Shown here in pieces: positions 12,201 through 25,800 of a DNA stretch of 64,000 bases. Position 1 is the stretch's first letter. Each line of letters begins with the position of its first letter. Under the pieces are notes generated by a model. That model was not told the origin of the DNA. It saw nothing but the letters and a program-made list of their open reading frames with translations, and searched no databases. The stretch comes from Anarhynchus alexandrinus (taxonomy: Eukaryota; Chordata; Aves; Charadriiformes; Charadriidae), in NCBI GenBank assembly GCA_008711295.1, contig VUYV01000157.1:1391484-1455483 (forward strand), written 5' to 3'. Both the position numbers and the translations under genes were made by a program.

Positions 12201-14850
12201 GACTAACATCAGTATTAATTTTAATACAACATTATATATGATATAATAAGTGCAATAAAGAGCTAGCTTTGATGGAATAAATAAACTTATATAGGAAAGG
12301 ATGTTAACCAGACCAGCTGCTTTATACTATTAACGGTTAAATGTGATTTGGATTTTTAAGCAGTGGCCAGAGCCAACAGCTGCCCTTCTATTCATGCCAA
12401 AATATATTATTTTCTTAATAGTCTATTAATAATAAAAATAAAGATAATTAAAGCATATGAAGTATGGAGTGTTAAGTCTTTAACTGCATCCCATTTCCCT
12501 CTCTTTGCTATTCAAAGGAGAGTTTTATAAGAAAAGAAAAACTTATTTGATATTTTAGGATCATATTAACTATCATTAGAGATGATAATTAATGGGAAGA
12601 GGTAAAAAAGCCGGTTAAGAAAGATTGAAGTTGTGGCTGTGGCTGTTGCTGTGGATGTTGTTGCCACAGAAACACTCCAGTTCTGCTTCCTGAAAGAAAG
12701 ACTCTTTACAAAGTAAAGAAAAACAGAAAGGTAGAAATAAGTTCTGGAGTGAAAAAATGAAGCAGCAGTATGCCCACAGGTATAGCATTATAGGTTTTAT
12801 TTGGGAAGTAGGTGGTAAAAGCGTCTCAGAGTCCTTCTGGTCAGCATGGCTGAGATTTTGTTTGACCCCGAGACCCCTAAATTTACATTTATACTTGCGA
12901 GTTAAGCATATCCATCCCCATCAGTGTTAGAGGAGATCCAGTTCATGCGGTCAGTGTATCCTAGGGAGCTTTTCAGCTATCACCTTCCAGGTAACAATAG
13001 TAGGGATAATGTCCTCCTGACAGTGGAGGTTGCCTACCCTTTTCTTATTTTGTTCACCAGTTTGGCTAAATTTTCTTCATGACAATTTGATCTATTTCCC
13101 ATTTTGGACTCATTTATCAGATTCCCTGGATAGTAATTGACATTTTCCCTGTAATAGTTCTGTCTTTCCATCTTAAAATTTGCTGAGTTTAAGAACTAAT
13201 TTATGAAACAAGATGATCTGAATGTTTATTACCTTGAGCAACTCTGAGACTCAGCCTCCGTATAATAGTAATGCTGGCTTGCAATATTTATAATAATAGC
13301 CCTGGTCCTCTGTGCATCTTTTCTACCTAGCAATTAGACAGATTTTTTTTTTTCATGAAAACACATACATTTTTAATGTTTGATATACACTTACATTTTA
13401 AAAAAGGAACTAAATAGAGCCAAATTATTTTTGAGTCTATCTATTCAGCATAACTTCTGTATTTCCATTAGCTTCTGTCTTGGATGTTTTCTGTATAAAC
13501 ACTATTATCATGAAAATTCAATAGAAATTACTGTTGAATTTACAGGTCCATAAAATAATATTACTGTATGTTGAGAGCTACTTTATCCATCTTTAGAAAC
13601 AAATGAGCCTCTTGTTTTCTGTTGACAAATAAGGCACAAAAATGATTTTTAAAGTACACTCTAAGAAAGTCCATTTATGATAAGTTTTGTTGCTAAGATA
13701 TGAAGCCAGTATTCTTGTTCTGCTTGAATTGATTTACACATGCAAGAAAAGCGCAAAAAGCTATTTACTAAACAAATTTTCAGCTACAGCAACTGGTTTT
13801 AATTTTGGAAAAGACCAGGAAATTTATCAGGGTTACATTTTTGAACAACACACATTTTTTACGTGATAATTGCTGAGGAGTGGCAAGGGCAGGGAACCAC
13901 CAGGGGAAGGTGGCTGTGAGGTAGCTATTATTGCCAGCTTCGGCAATAAGAGCGCGATGAAGATGGAGGCAGCTGTAAGGCTGGAGGGGGCTGACTGAAC
14001 TAGATAATGGAGGGGAGGGTGGGCTCAAGGGAGATGACTGCGTGGAGAACTGAAGCAACAAAAGAAACTCTGGGTTGAAAATAGACTTTTGACAAAGAAT
14101 AAAAACTTTTCTTCATCTCAGGAACACTTCCTTTGAAAGTTATCGCCTCCCAGATGGAGAGTGCTCTGTAATAAGTATCTGACCTCCTGATGGCCAAAAC
14201 ATAGCTTTAAAATAGAAAAAATGGTATCTACTCCTTTCTTTACCTGGTGGTTACTTTTTGTCCAAGAGACTGTCTAGACACAGCAGGTTACTGCACCATG
14301 CCATCTATCCTAAACTCAGCACACAGATGGCATTCAGGTATCCTGGAGTAGAGGCACGGATAGAGAACAGTGTGAATTATCAGGAGATGCTGAGCAGTGG
14401 CAGAAATGATTCAGCCTACTAAAATAGACACCATTGCAAAGAAGTGCTGCACAGAAGATTCAAACTGTTTTATTATGCTCTTGTCTTAGGTGTATGATGA
14501 AAAGTTCCTCATCTCCAACTGTACTGGTAACTCCCTTTGCATGCGAAGGTGCTCTTCTCTATCTCTTAGCCACACACACCGCACTATCTCCGAGTGGCTG
14601 TTGTCATAGGCTACAAAGGATGCTGTCAGGATGGAGGTAGGAGGGAAGGAAGGATTGTTAAAGCTATACTGGGCACATGAAAACTCAGTCTCAGTAAAGC
14701 CCTGTAGGTATTCACCAGGTCTCTATGCCGGGCTTACAGAGCTGGTTTACCTTAGAGCCGTGCTCACATGGCAGCAGGCCTTCTGTAGCAGAAGAGGACC
14801 ACATATGAAAAAACAGTGGCAGTAATTTAGGACTTTTGCATGCAAATGGC
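9283..14850. other. AT-rich unique DNA, no gene seen
   Basis: Long stretch without a recognisable gene or repeat family. It holds A-runs near 11281-11305, a T-run at 11640-11656, an imperfect GTGGCT/GTTGCT hexamer stretch at about 12632-12665, and AT-rich blocks at 12000-12300. A partial CTCF-like sequence, CCACCAGGGG, lies near 13897. Segments around 9830-9990 and 10690-10830 mix TAAT-type homeodomain sites with non-simple sequence and could be conserved noncoding elements, but this cannot be shown from one genome. Confidence 0.5.
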
Positions 14851-14909
14851 AAGGTCTTGTAGAGAATTCAGGATTATTTCAAGGGACAAAGGAGGAAGAA
14901 TTCACAATG
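14851..14909 (+). repeat. Dispersed direct repeat, copy 1 of 2 (59 bp)
   Basis: This 59 bp block, starting AAGGTCTTGTAGAGAATTCA, recurs at 15823-15881 in the same orientation with 52 of 59 bases identical by hand alignment. Similarity stops fairly sharply on both sides. It is not a simple repeat and I do not recognise the family. Confidence 0.85.
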
Positions 14910-14931
14910 TTTTGGTTTTGGTTTTTTTACT

Positions 14932-14972
14932 GGCTCAGTAACTCCAGCAGAGAGCTCAGCAACTCCAGCTGA
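14932..14972 (+). repeat. Two-copy tandem repeat, about 20 bp unit
   Basis: GCTCAGTAACTCCAGC and GCTCAGCAACTCCAGC follow one another with a short purine linker, just downstream of the first 59 bp repeat copy. Probably a slippage duplication. Confidence 0.75.
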
Positions 14973-15822
14973 GCCATTTCAGTGCATACAGAATTTGGTC
15001 CGTAGAGTTTGTGAATGAAGTAAGACAACAACAGGGACAGGATGAGCTTAGAAAGACCAGTGAAAGGATAGGCTATGCTCAATTGTAATGTTTTAATCGT
15101 GGATCAACAGTCTACTTTTTTTTTTTTTCTACTTGGGAGCACTCTAATCCTATCTTAGCCATAAGAATAATTAAATTCTATACAATAGATTATACATCCT
15201 ACAAATATGAAATACTTTAAAACCATGTGGAGACGATGATTTAATTCTGGCTTACAGAAAAGGACACTGCCTTCTAAGTCAACAGCAGTACTTCCAGCAG
15301 AGGTCCTTTGCAGCACAGGATTATCTACATACAACTTGTTTATTTTGCATAATGGAAGAGGATCGTAGCATAAGGTGTTATGTCTTCAGGCAGCAGCTGT
15401 GTAATCTATATTTACAGTGCTAAACTTCCATATTTATTTTGCTGCTCACCTGCTGAACTTGCCTCCTGCCAGGTACTATATTGAGAACGAAGTTTATTTT
15501 CAGAAAGCTGACGTGCCCTCCATTTATCTGTTGATAAAATTATGACAACTTTTAACTACTTTTTAAGTTATAAAATTTTACAACTTCACACATTTTGAAT
15601 CTTTTTTGTTTAAAGACATTCTTTTCATGTAAATATATGAAGGATGAAAAATTATGAATATGCTTTGGTTTTTTTCCTTTACCTTTTTTTTTTTTTTTGG
15701 TCATCTTTATGCTTTCATTTCAGTGCTAAGTGCTGCAGAGATACATTCAAACAGACAACAAATAGTTTTTGCACAATTAGATGCCAGAAGACTTATCATT
15801 GGAGCTGGAGGTGACCTGTAAC

Positions 15823-15881
15823 AAGGTCTTGTAGAGAATTCAGAACTATTTCATGGGGCAAAAGAGGAGGAATTCCCAATG
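15823..15881 (+). repeat. Dispersed direct repeat, copy 2 of 2 (59 bp)
   Basis: Partner of 14851-14909, 972 bp downstream, same strand. The pair could be the ends of a decayed element, two members of a short unrecognised interspersed family, or a local duplication whose interior has diverged. Confidence 0.85.
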
Positions 15882-18800
15882 GATATTTTTGCTCCTAGGA
15901 ATCAGAGTTTGGTAAGGACTTGGTAAACACAGAAACGAAGGGAAACTGACACTGAACATAGTCATCTGAGAAAGCAATTGATAGCTCAATAAATATGATT
16001 GTTTCAGGTTTTTGCTCTTATTCCTTTAAGCTACTTGCCCATTATCATATGACATAGATAAAGACACATAATTTTCAAGCTGCCTTACATAAAGTTTCTC
16101 TAGTCAAGAGAGGATTAAGTCAAGAATCTGGAGCCAAATTCAAACCTGCATAGACTCCAGGGCTTTTGTTTTGATCCCAGCAGTAGTATACACACAGTAA
16201 AGTATTTAGTACCGTTGCCACTGTTACAGCCTGGCTTGATTGATTAGGTCTATTATTCTGAAACTGTTCTCAAGTATTTTTTGAGTTTCTACTATCAAGA
16301 GTGTATTTTTTTGATGGTAATATGAACCAGCTTAAGAACTGTTAATGATTTAATTCTCAGCTGCTTTTTCTTCAGTTAAAATTTTATACACACAATAGTG
16401 TTGTTCATCTGTTTGTTGGGCAGTGGGGTTTTTTTTAATACTGCAGAGGGAGACACAGAGCTTTCAAGATGTGGTTAAAATTTCATTCCTTTAGCAAAAT
16501 ACCCTGCCATCCTGGTCCTTAATAGACACACAAGACACTATACATAGTTGCTGTGAAAAAGGATTATGTTAAGAAAACTTGTGCTACCCAATGGATAAAT
16601 GTTAGAATGAAATGTATGTTGGTTTTATACATATATGCACTCAATATATATATTTATTTTATTATTGCCTTACAGCTTTTGTTTCCTACTACATATTACT
16701 CTAAGATGACATATTCACTGTCATCTTCAAAGTAAGTATATAGTTCAGTATTGCATTATTATCATTTTTTGACTGAAAGAAACAATGCCAGCTATACACC
16801 ACGAGCCAATGGCCTATTACAGCAGCTTTGTTAGTTCATATTGTTTGTGCTTTCACAAGGCAAATGGTAATTTTTACCTACGTCAAAAGAAAATAGGTAG
16901 TAACGGACATTTATACTCTGTGCTTTTTTGCCTTCAGAAAAGCTTGTGTCTGTCCATCCCAGTCCATTGTCTTGTAACATCGTATTGAAATAATCCTGCC
17001 AAATATCTTCTGAATATACAAGGGATTAAAAACTAAATTGTGTTGGTTTGTACTCTTTGGAGAAAGAAGTGCCTGCTTTCAAAGAATAGGAGCACTTTGT
17101 TAGACTGTTTGATTAATGTGAAATGAGAGGGACTGGACACCTGTTCTGTTCAATGCTATAGGTCAAAATGCAGATTTTGTGATTATGCAGCATTCACATT
17201 TCTTAAAAGCTCTTTTAACTGATTTTACGCTTGCTCAGCAAATGGGAGAAATAACATTTCTCTCTTCTGGTTACAGTCCCATGGGGTAAAGTGACTGGCA
17301 TTATTTGGAACAGTATGCCCATTAGGCACAGTAATGTGTGGCTAATTTAGAAGACTGCTGCCCACAGAGGCTGTGGCTTCTCACTTCAGTACATCTCGCT
17401 TCAGTGGCAACAGTGGTGCTTTGTTTAGTTTCTAGTTTGAGAACCTGCTTGACATGTTGTGTCACACACTGCCCTAGATATTCAAGGAATCCTTTAACCT
17501 TCAAAAAGCACATAATTATTCAAAATCTCTCATTCTGTGTCTTCAACACTTTTTTTTTTATGTCTGTGACTAGGAAGTGAGGAGTAGGTGTTTTCTCCAC
17601 AGCTAGATAAACCCACTAGGATTCTTAATGAACAGTACATAATGAGACTTCCAGATGTTTCAGAACTTTAAGACATCAATTAAGTTACATTTCTGAAGCT
17701 TTTCTTTTCTAGCCACTGATTTAATGCACACACACTTTCCCTTCTTTTATCAGAGTTCAGTTGTGCTGAGGAGAATATTAATTCTGATCTCTCTCACAAC
17801 TTAAAAAGTGCTTAAAGAACATTTATGTTGTTAGGTGTAAAAATGCATGCCTAAATTAACATTCTTTTTCTTCAGCTTTAGTGAAACACTTTCCCTTGTT
17901 CTTCTATAAACAAACACTAAAGTAATTAAAAAACAACAAACAAACTGAGAACAGCATCTAAACAGATGGACTGCACCTAAAGGAAAAGCTCCCACTATGT
18001 ATTTAAAAGTTATACAGGTAAGTAAGATCAAATATTTAAGTGGTAATTAATTCTAGGTTTTGCAGCTTTTGAAACTATAATTGCATATTAATAACTCCAA
18101 GTGGCTTTAGAGTTGATGAAAGAAATAATTTCTGTGATGAAGGGAGCTTCTTTCCAGGGTCAAGATAATTTTTGTTTTGCTTTGGAATCAAATATTGCAT
18201 GTGTTATATTATTTTTTGTGGAGTTTGGCCATCAAATTAACCAAGTCCAGAGAAAAGAATACTACCTAGACCGATAAATTCTTGTCTATAAGTTCTAACA
18301 AAAGCACCATCACATAAAACTGATAAAAGGTCCTCTAAACGTAAATGTATAAAAGAGTAAAGATGTCTGTAATTATTTTGTGAATTAGTTGGAGCAAGCT
18401 TCCCATAGATGAACAGATAGATAACTCGTGGACATCAAAATTAATGAAGCACAATATACCAATAATTTCAGTCCCATTATTGATTAGCTTTTGTATCTAA
18501 CAACAGCAGATCTGTAAAAGTCACCTTTTCTCAGGTAGAGCCCTTACAGGTTCTAATTCCCAGACAGCTCTTTGCAGGATAAGAAGGAAGAACCACCACC
18601 CCTTTCCTCTCTGTAGGGAAACTGAAGTCTTTTCTTCCCGTTTTCACAAAACTTGTGAGAAGTTGATGATCTATGGCTGTCTAATTGCAACCACTGTATC
18701 AAATTTAAATTCGACCCAAATTGCTAATCACTCTTTTTTATCCAGTTTCAACTTCAGTATCAAAATCAAAGTTAATCAAATAAATTATAGAATATAGCAT

Positions 18801-21800
18801 TGCAATAATGGGAGTTATTTGTAGTAAGATAAGTGGGAATAATATTATAACTTTACTATATCATATAAAATGACTCAATAAGTAGAAGTTAAAAACATTT
18901 TACATGAAAAATGTGTTACGGTTGTTACTAAAAATGCAGAAAGCGATTCAGGTCAAGAGGGAGAGACCAAGGCCAGACTTAATATCTACTGTTTCTTGAT
19001 CTTTTCCAAAGAAATTGAGTAAGTTCTACACTATCAGAAGGTTTGTGGGTGGTTTTTTTTTAAAGAAATCTATTTTCAACAGCGAATAAATACTCGGTGC
19101 AAACTTTGGAATACAAAATTAAATAACTGTTTAAGAAACGGAACTAGGTTTATTGTGGGGCTCCTATATAAGTTGAAAACTCCCACAGAAGTGTTTGTGG
19201 TTGGTTTTTTTTTTTTTTGTGGGAGGGTCAGGGGATTGATTGGTTGGATGTTGTATTTTAAATGAAGTTCACCTTGTAATTGTGTTCATTTATTTATTGA
19301 ATTTTAAAAACACATTTAAAACTATAGGTTATTCTTCAGTTGTTGAGAGTGACTAAGCTTGGATGTATTATAGTCAGTTTAGCAGGAAAATTGAGTTGTC
19401 CCTTGCAAAAAAATTTTAGACCATTGTGCCAAAATTTCACTAACTTACTCTAGCACTTTGTTTCTCCACTTAATTTATTAAAAAACCGAACAAAATATTT
19501 TTTCCGTTCCTATTGTTGCCAAAAAGACTTCATTATGCTTTATTTACATGCAAAATGTCTTCCAAGCATCAGCCTTTGCTATAGTGAGAAATACAGCCAA
19601 AGGTTTGCACTTTAGGTCAAATCCTCCAAACTGCCCATATTAGAAGATTTTCAGTATGCACACAAGCACTGCATTGTTTCTCACTCTTTGAGAGTTGCAC
19701 AAAATGAGGCATTTTCACAACCATGTCTACATTAGCAAACTTTATGGTGTCATCGAGGCTGGTTAGTAAAGCAAAATAGTTTATGATGGAGACTCAGAAT
19801 GTGCTCTACTTGTGTTTTGGTGTGCCTCAAACTTGGACTAACCCTAGCCTGATCCTCTGAGAGGAATGTCCATTAGTGGCAAACTTCTTGAGCTCATCTT
19901 CCAGTTTAATTTCATCCAAAATAATTCTATCCTCTTGCTCCACAGTGTGAACCAAAGCACACTAAATGGGGACAATTGAAAGACTAACTTCAAAATAGTA
20001 ATTCCTGATGTTAAATTTTAGATTTAATTGCTAACCTAAATGCGTCCTCTGGCAAAACATACATTTCAGTCATGTTCTTCTAGCATTATGTCTTGTTACT
20101 CTAGTGTCTGGGAAGATGGCCAAAGAAATAGCGCTTTCTGAAAGGAAACTGAATTGAATTAGAAACAACAGAAAGAACCTTTAGGAGAAAATGGAATAAA
20201 ACCCCACAACCTTGTGAAAATTACAATACCACTTCTATTTCAATTCAGTGGTCCACCTAGCCCAGTGCTGTATCTCTGACAATGACCAGAACTTGGAAAA
20301 AAAAACCAACTGCAGGAACAAGCAAAACACAGGTTGAGATGACCTTCTCAGTTTGCCTGCATAACTGTTGCTGGTTTGTATATTTATTCAAAGTGGACCT
20401 TCTTTTTAAATCCAATACCTTGGTTTCCACATTAACTTGTAGCAGTAAAAACCTTACATGTTTTTCTTAAAGGCACTCTATTAGTGATGAAAAGAAAATA
20501 ATTTAATTTTGGGTCTCGATTTTGTTGAATATGTTTTATCCTTGTATAAAAGAATGGCAAATAGGAACACAATTCTTCTTCGTGCTACTTTCATTTCTCT
20601 TTTATAACAACTATTTCCCCACTCGTCTCTTTTATAAGTCAAATTTGGATTTCATGAACGTATGCAAACAAGCTTACGTGCTATTTGTTCAGCTGTAATC
20701 TCTGAGAAGAAACATCTCTGTGAAATGTGAATTTGAAGTGAAGTGCTGCATTCCTTCTACCAGAAAGAACATCAAAATTGTAAGAAACAGTTAAAGATAA
20801 ATTATCCAAAGTGGAACTTTAAAACAGGAAATGTATTTTAAACTAAAGGACTTTTTCATGGAACCAGAGTAACTTGGATTCAAAGAAACAAAATTTTGGA
20901 CCAAAATAAACAGATTTATATTTTTTAAAAGGTACATAATATTATTTTATTTAAGAGTATCTTGACAAAACTGTAGGACTCCTGGATTTAAGATTAAAAA
21001 AGTTAAGCAGCTTTCTTCTATTAGTTTTTTTCAGGTATGAAAATCTTTTTAAATTCAAATTAAGACTTTTTAAAAAAAATAAAGTGAAGTAATCTTGTTA
21101 ATAATTTTCTTTTAATGATAAAGTACATTTACATGCACAAAGAAATGAATAAATGATAAAGCAAAGAAATTTGAGTTCCATTGTGTTACTCATTCACAGT
21201 GATAATAAGAAGTAATACCATACCTAATTTAATTAAACTAAATGTTGTTGTCTCAATTTATCTAGCTATTGCAATTTAATCACTGTTAAATAGGGATCAT
21301 CATTTAATTAAAATTGAGACTAATTAATGATTTCAGTTGTTGTTTGTGTGAAAGATGTTGTTTTATAAGGAAAAAGCACAAAACATTTTATGAGGTAAAG
21401 ACACCACTTACAACATTGCCTTAGGAACATTTCTTTCCAATTAAAGTATTCACAATACTATGAAAACACATTATTATGTTAATCAGAGAGTAGGACTGTT
21501 CTCTGCATTCCACCCCCATCATACACACGGAAAAAGAAAGAGAGAGAAAGAGAACTGGCAATGTTTGGCATTGAATTTACTGTCAGGGAATCTTCACACT
21601 CCATCACATTTCACATTTCTTAGCGCTCACCAGGTCACACTGTGCAGGTGCTGGGGAGAGGATTGGACTTTGTGCACTGCAGGAGTTTTCATCATGGCCG
21701 AGAGACAAAAAAGAGTACGAGCTGACACACAATTTTGCCATAGTTCAAGGCTGGAAACCTCCAGATAAGTTCCTAGTTCCAAAAGAGGGATTTCTCGAAT

Positions 21801-22256
21801 CCCAGTATTTTTTCCCAGCAAAATAAATGTGCTTCACTGGGGTTCGGGAGCTAACTGGGTCATTACAGAGCTGACCCAGAGCTTGATTTTATTAGAAATT
21901 TCTCAGGATAGATAATTGGAGGATGAGGAGAAAAGAGGAGAGGACTAAGATGAAAGTTCAGTTTTCATCAGCTTTTCTTCATAACTTTCAGATATGGAAA
22001 GTTTCAGAAAGTTTTGAAGGGAACTTGGTGTGAGAGAAAATAAGGAAAAGAATCTCTGTCTGAAGAGCACACTTTAAAAAAATTATACTTTAAAACCCCA
22101 AACACACTCTCTGCAATCTCATGGTGATTCTTTTGTAAAATGACATTAAAAGCTGATTTGCATAAAAAATATAAAAATAAGTTCAACGTAGAAAGCACAG
22201 TAGTGTCGGAAAGAAAAAAGAAGAAACAATTGAAGATAAGAGACTATTTCGAACTA
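15882..22256. other. AT-rich unique DNA, no gene seen
   Basis: No open frame resembles a known protein, and the longest is 102 codons at 21460-21768. T-runs occur at 17541-17550 and 19205-19218. An 8 bp inverted repeat, CTCCCACA/TGTGGGAG, brackets the second T-run (19180-19187, 19218-19225). The part 21190-21345 is dense in TTAATTAA-type sites and contains a 10 bp perfect inverted repeat (21250-21259 and 21311-21320, 51-nt loop). Confidence 0.5.
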
Positions 22257-22301
22257 GTCAATATTTTCTAGGCGTCTGAGTCAATATTTTCTAGGCATCT
22301 G
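22257..22301 (+). repeat. Two-copy tandem repeat, 23 bp unit
   Basis: GTCAATATTTTCTAGGC is present at 22257 and again at 22280, each followed by GTCTGA or ATCTGT. There is one mismatch in the first 20 bases. A recent-looking tandem duplication with no evident role. Confidence 0.85.
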
Positions 22302-22469
22302 TGAAGCCTGTATCTGAAAATAGCTGAAGATTTTTGATAGGTCTGAATAACTGCCAGTCTTTTCCTTGATGTACATTAGATGGAATAATAAAGATGTATT
22401 AGAAAATGAGTTTTGTATCATTCACTGATGAAATTGATGCTTACCTGTTGAAAACTCCAGTAGCTTGTT

Positions 22470-22853
22470 GTGAAATCCATTTGTGCTTTTTCCTGTCTAA
22501 CTTTGTGTTTTGTGTTTGGTTTTGGTTTTGTTTTATACATTCTGGAGATAAAATTAAAGTACCTGTTTGCTGTTTTGCAGGTGAACTGCCAACTCTTCAA
22601 GAGCTGGATTTCCTCATCTTGTGTGACCAGCACCTGTGACACATCAGTGAACCTAGAACATTATGCAAACAATTGTAACACGTTCTATCAATTGTTTGGC
22701 CAAAATGAATGTTATAATCAAAAAGATATGAGCTACTTCTCAACATCCAGGTTCTTTAAGGATTTTGTGAACTCTCAGAGTCCTACCCAGCTAGTTATGA
22801 GTCATAAAGAGGTGTTTTCCATCAATTTCAGTAGGATAGTATTTCCTCACTGA
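22470..22853 (+). CDS. Doubtful open frame, 127 codons, possibly spurious
   Basis: An ATG frame of 127 codons. The first 25 or so residues are hydrophobic and aromatic (MKSICAFSCLTLCFVFGFGF), coming from a GTTTTG-rich tract, so the signal-peptide look may be an artefact of composition. A good acceptor-like sequence, TTTGCTGTTTTGCAG, ends at 22580. The frame stays open for 273 bases after it and holds five further cysteines in about 45 residues. I recognise no family, see no donor or neighbouring exon, and codon use is not distinctive. It could be chance, or the terminal exon of a noncoding or unknown transcript. Confidence 0.12.
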   Translation: MKSICAFSCLTLCFVFGFGFVLYILEIKLKYLFAVLQVNCQLFKSWISSSCVTSTCDTSVNLEHYANNCNTFYQLFGQNECYNQKDMSYFSTSRFFKDFVNSQSPTQLVMSHKEVFSINFSRIVFPH

Positions 22854-25800
22854 AAATTTTTGGAACTTTTGGAAGATATGAAGGTACAATGTCATGGTCT
22901 GAGGAAGTCACAGACTCTTCTGACTTATCACAAGGGTTGACTTTTTTTCTTTATTCTAGCTATTTGTCATACTTAATATGCATACAACCATAAGCAGAAA
23001 GTATCAGAGGGTATAATGACAGACTTCCCAACCCCATTTATTTTTATTTTTTCAGAGTGTAACTTTACATTACTCAGTCTATCAGGAGGATTTTCTGTTT
23101 CATTAAAATTGGTTGATAAAGGGGTTATGACTTTCTTGGCCAAGTTTTTCCCTGAACTGAAAAATAAATTATTAGAGGGCTTCCTTCCTCTTAAAAGCAG
23201 AAAAGAAGATAAATTTGTATATCAACATAAAGTATTTCAGTCATGATAAAATAACAAAAACATCACTTCAAAACAAACTGATTCCTTTTCAGAAAGTGTC
23301 AAAACACTTCACTGACAATTTTCAAAATTCACTCGTTTCTTCTACAGCAGCTATTTTGTTATTGAGACATAAATTGCAAGTAGTTTTGGATCTCCTACAG
23401 CTCCGCTCTTACAAGTTTACTATATATCTGCTTAAAATACCATATCAAAGTATAGTCCTCATGTATCTGTGAGAGGGTTTTATTTATCCAAATTGAATTT
23501 TAACTACTCTCACCCAAGCCAAATTTTATGATTCCATGGGTTGTCTGTCCCCCTCTTCCGCCCCCAAAAACCCACCCTAAAAATAAATTAAATATACGGC
23601 TTTTTTTTTTTTTTCTGTTCCCCTCTTATGTAGGAACACTCGAAATCTTCTGAAATATGATTAGGATGTGATACAATATGGATACTAAGGCGAAAGCGGA
23701 TACTTTCATGGACTGGTGGTCTTTTAAATACATTTTATTTCACCAGAGGCTTTTATAGCAGAGGAACATCGAACTTTGACTCTATAAATATTTGTATATA
23801 TGCATACATAATTTGTAACCCATGTAAAGCCATCATCTCAGTATATTAAGGAAATCCTAACTGAACACCCTAAACACATCATACATGTCATCATATAAAG
23901 TTATGTAAGGACTCTTCTACAGTAGCACTTTAGTAGACCAACAGTAGAGGAACTTTCATTGCACTGGTAAAATTACAATGAAATTAAGAGCTTTCAATGC
24001 TCATGTGGTCTAATAGAATTAATGATATGTATAATAGCAGAGGATGAAACCCTTTAATCTGTTAAGTTTAACCTGTAAAATCTCTTTTCTTAAATAGAGG
24101 AGAGAACATTGTAGATTAAAAGGAAAATGAAATGAAAAAGAGAATACAGCCAGTGGGAGACAAAGAATTGCAAGGGCAAAGAATATAGTAAAATAGATTG
24201 ACAAGTACCTGTAAAACTGCTGCCTACACAGTACATTGCAAATTACAAGTCATGGTCTATAGACAAAGCATTTGCAACAGCTGAGTTATCAAAAGGACTT
24301 AGTCCAAGGCTTTAAAAAGCCATTTTGTCATTTTATGAGGGGAAAAAAAATAAATAAATTGTTTGCAAGGAATCACAAGTCAAAGTCATCTAAAAACACA
24401 GAAGTCAAATCTGCCATAGGGTAGAAGCTACTCAGGATATACAGGGATGAACATTGCAGAAAAAAATGTTACCATTTAAAAATTAGGGACAAAATGACTC
24501 AGACAAGCTAGCTGACACACTCTATACACATCATGCATGAGATCATATTATATATGCAAATCTAAGGATACATGACAATTCTGTGATAACGCACTAGTAC
24601 TTCTAGAGAAACTATTGAAAGGTGAATATCCCAGCATTCCTTAAGATTTCAACCTTAAAGTTTTAAATAGAGATTTATGATTGAGAAGACATGATTTTGA
24701 GTATTAAGAAGATGTGGGTACATAACCATACCAGTAAATTAAATGTGCCTGGAATGAATCTCAGTGTCTGAGGCCAGCTGACACAGAATGGCCTGTGTCC
24801 ATATTATTAAACCCTCTTACCTCCTGGAGCACAGCAATTGGAAGCAAAAGCTTATTGGGCATTAGTCCTGAGTTGCATTTAAGGAACTGTTTGGAAGGAT
24901 ATTTGTTGGCCTGGGCCAAAACTATTTCACAGGCTACTCTTACATTTCAAGAATATGTGAGAATGGATCACAGGGCAGAATACTCCTGTCAGGCATAATC
25001 TTATTAGTTTAAACACATTCATAAATTTCCAGAGAGTGAAAATGCATTACAAAGACAAATCACTAACACATACTACATCAACAGGCTCTCTCTCTTACAC
25101 AGGGACTGTTGAGTTTCATGCACATTCAGAGAGAGCACGCTTTAAGAATCAGTTTTGCAGTTGCTTTCAACATCATATTCTTTCCATATTTGACAGAAAG
25201 TGGCTTCTCTTCAATGCAGTAGGAAAGAGAAAATTATTTTACCCTTTCAGACAGCCAGACAAGGCCTTTCCAGAGCCTGCTGACTTTTCTCAGAGTGACT
25301 TGACTGAACCACTGCTCATGAGCTTTTCACAGTGGCTCTCAAGCTCTTCAGCAGCCACCTCCTTCAACTTCAGCTTCTTCAACTACTGCCAGACAAACAG
25401 CCTCAGCTGATTTGTTTTTAGTCCCTCAGTAGCTGGATGGGTGATGGGAAATATATGGTAGTGTTTTAAATTCTACTGCTACTTTTTCAAAATGTTTCAG
25501 TTGGCTGCAAACGCAGACCAAAACAGAGTCAAGACAAAGCCCCCTTTTTTTTTGTTTTTTTTTTTCATTTTAGTGTTTGGATAGGGAGGTGTAAAATCCT
25601 CTTGTTTAGCTCTTCTATGGCTCCCTCAAGAATTCCGCAATTACAATGACAGTTGCAAATAAAGCTTAGCTGTTCTCTTACTGTCTGTAACCTTTCAACC
25701 CATTTTGAAATTCTCCCACTACTCCCACTGCATGATGTACCAAAATTCTTTTTACAGCTTCCAGGCTCCGTCATCTGTTTCCTTTTTCTCTATCCTTGTC

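Noticed and set aside
13890..13915. CCACCAGGGGAAGG as a CTCF site
   Set aside because: The last two core positions do not fit the consensus. It is kept only as a note in the region entry.
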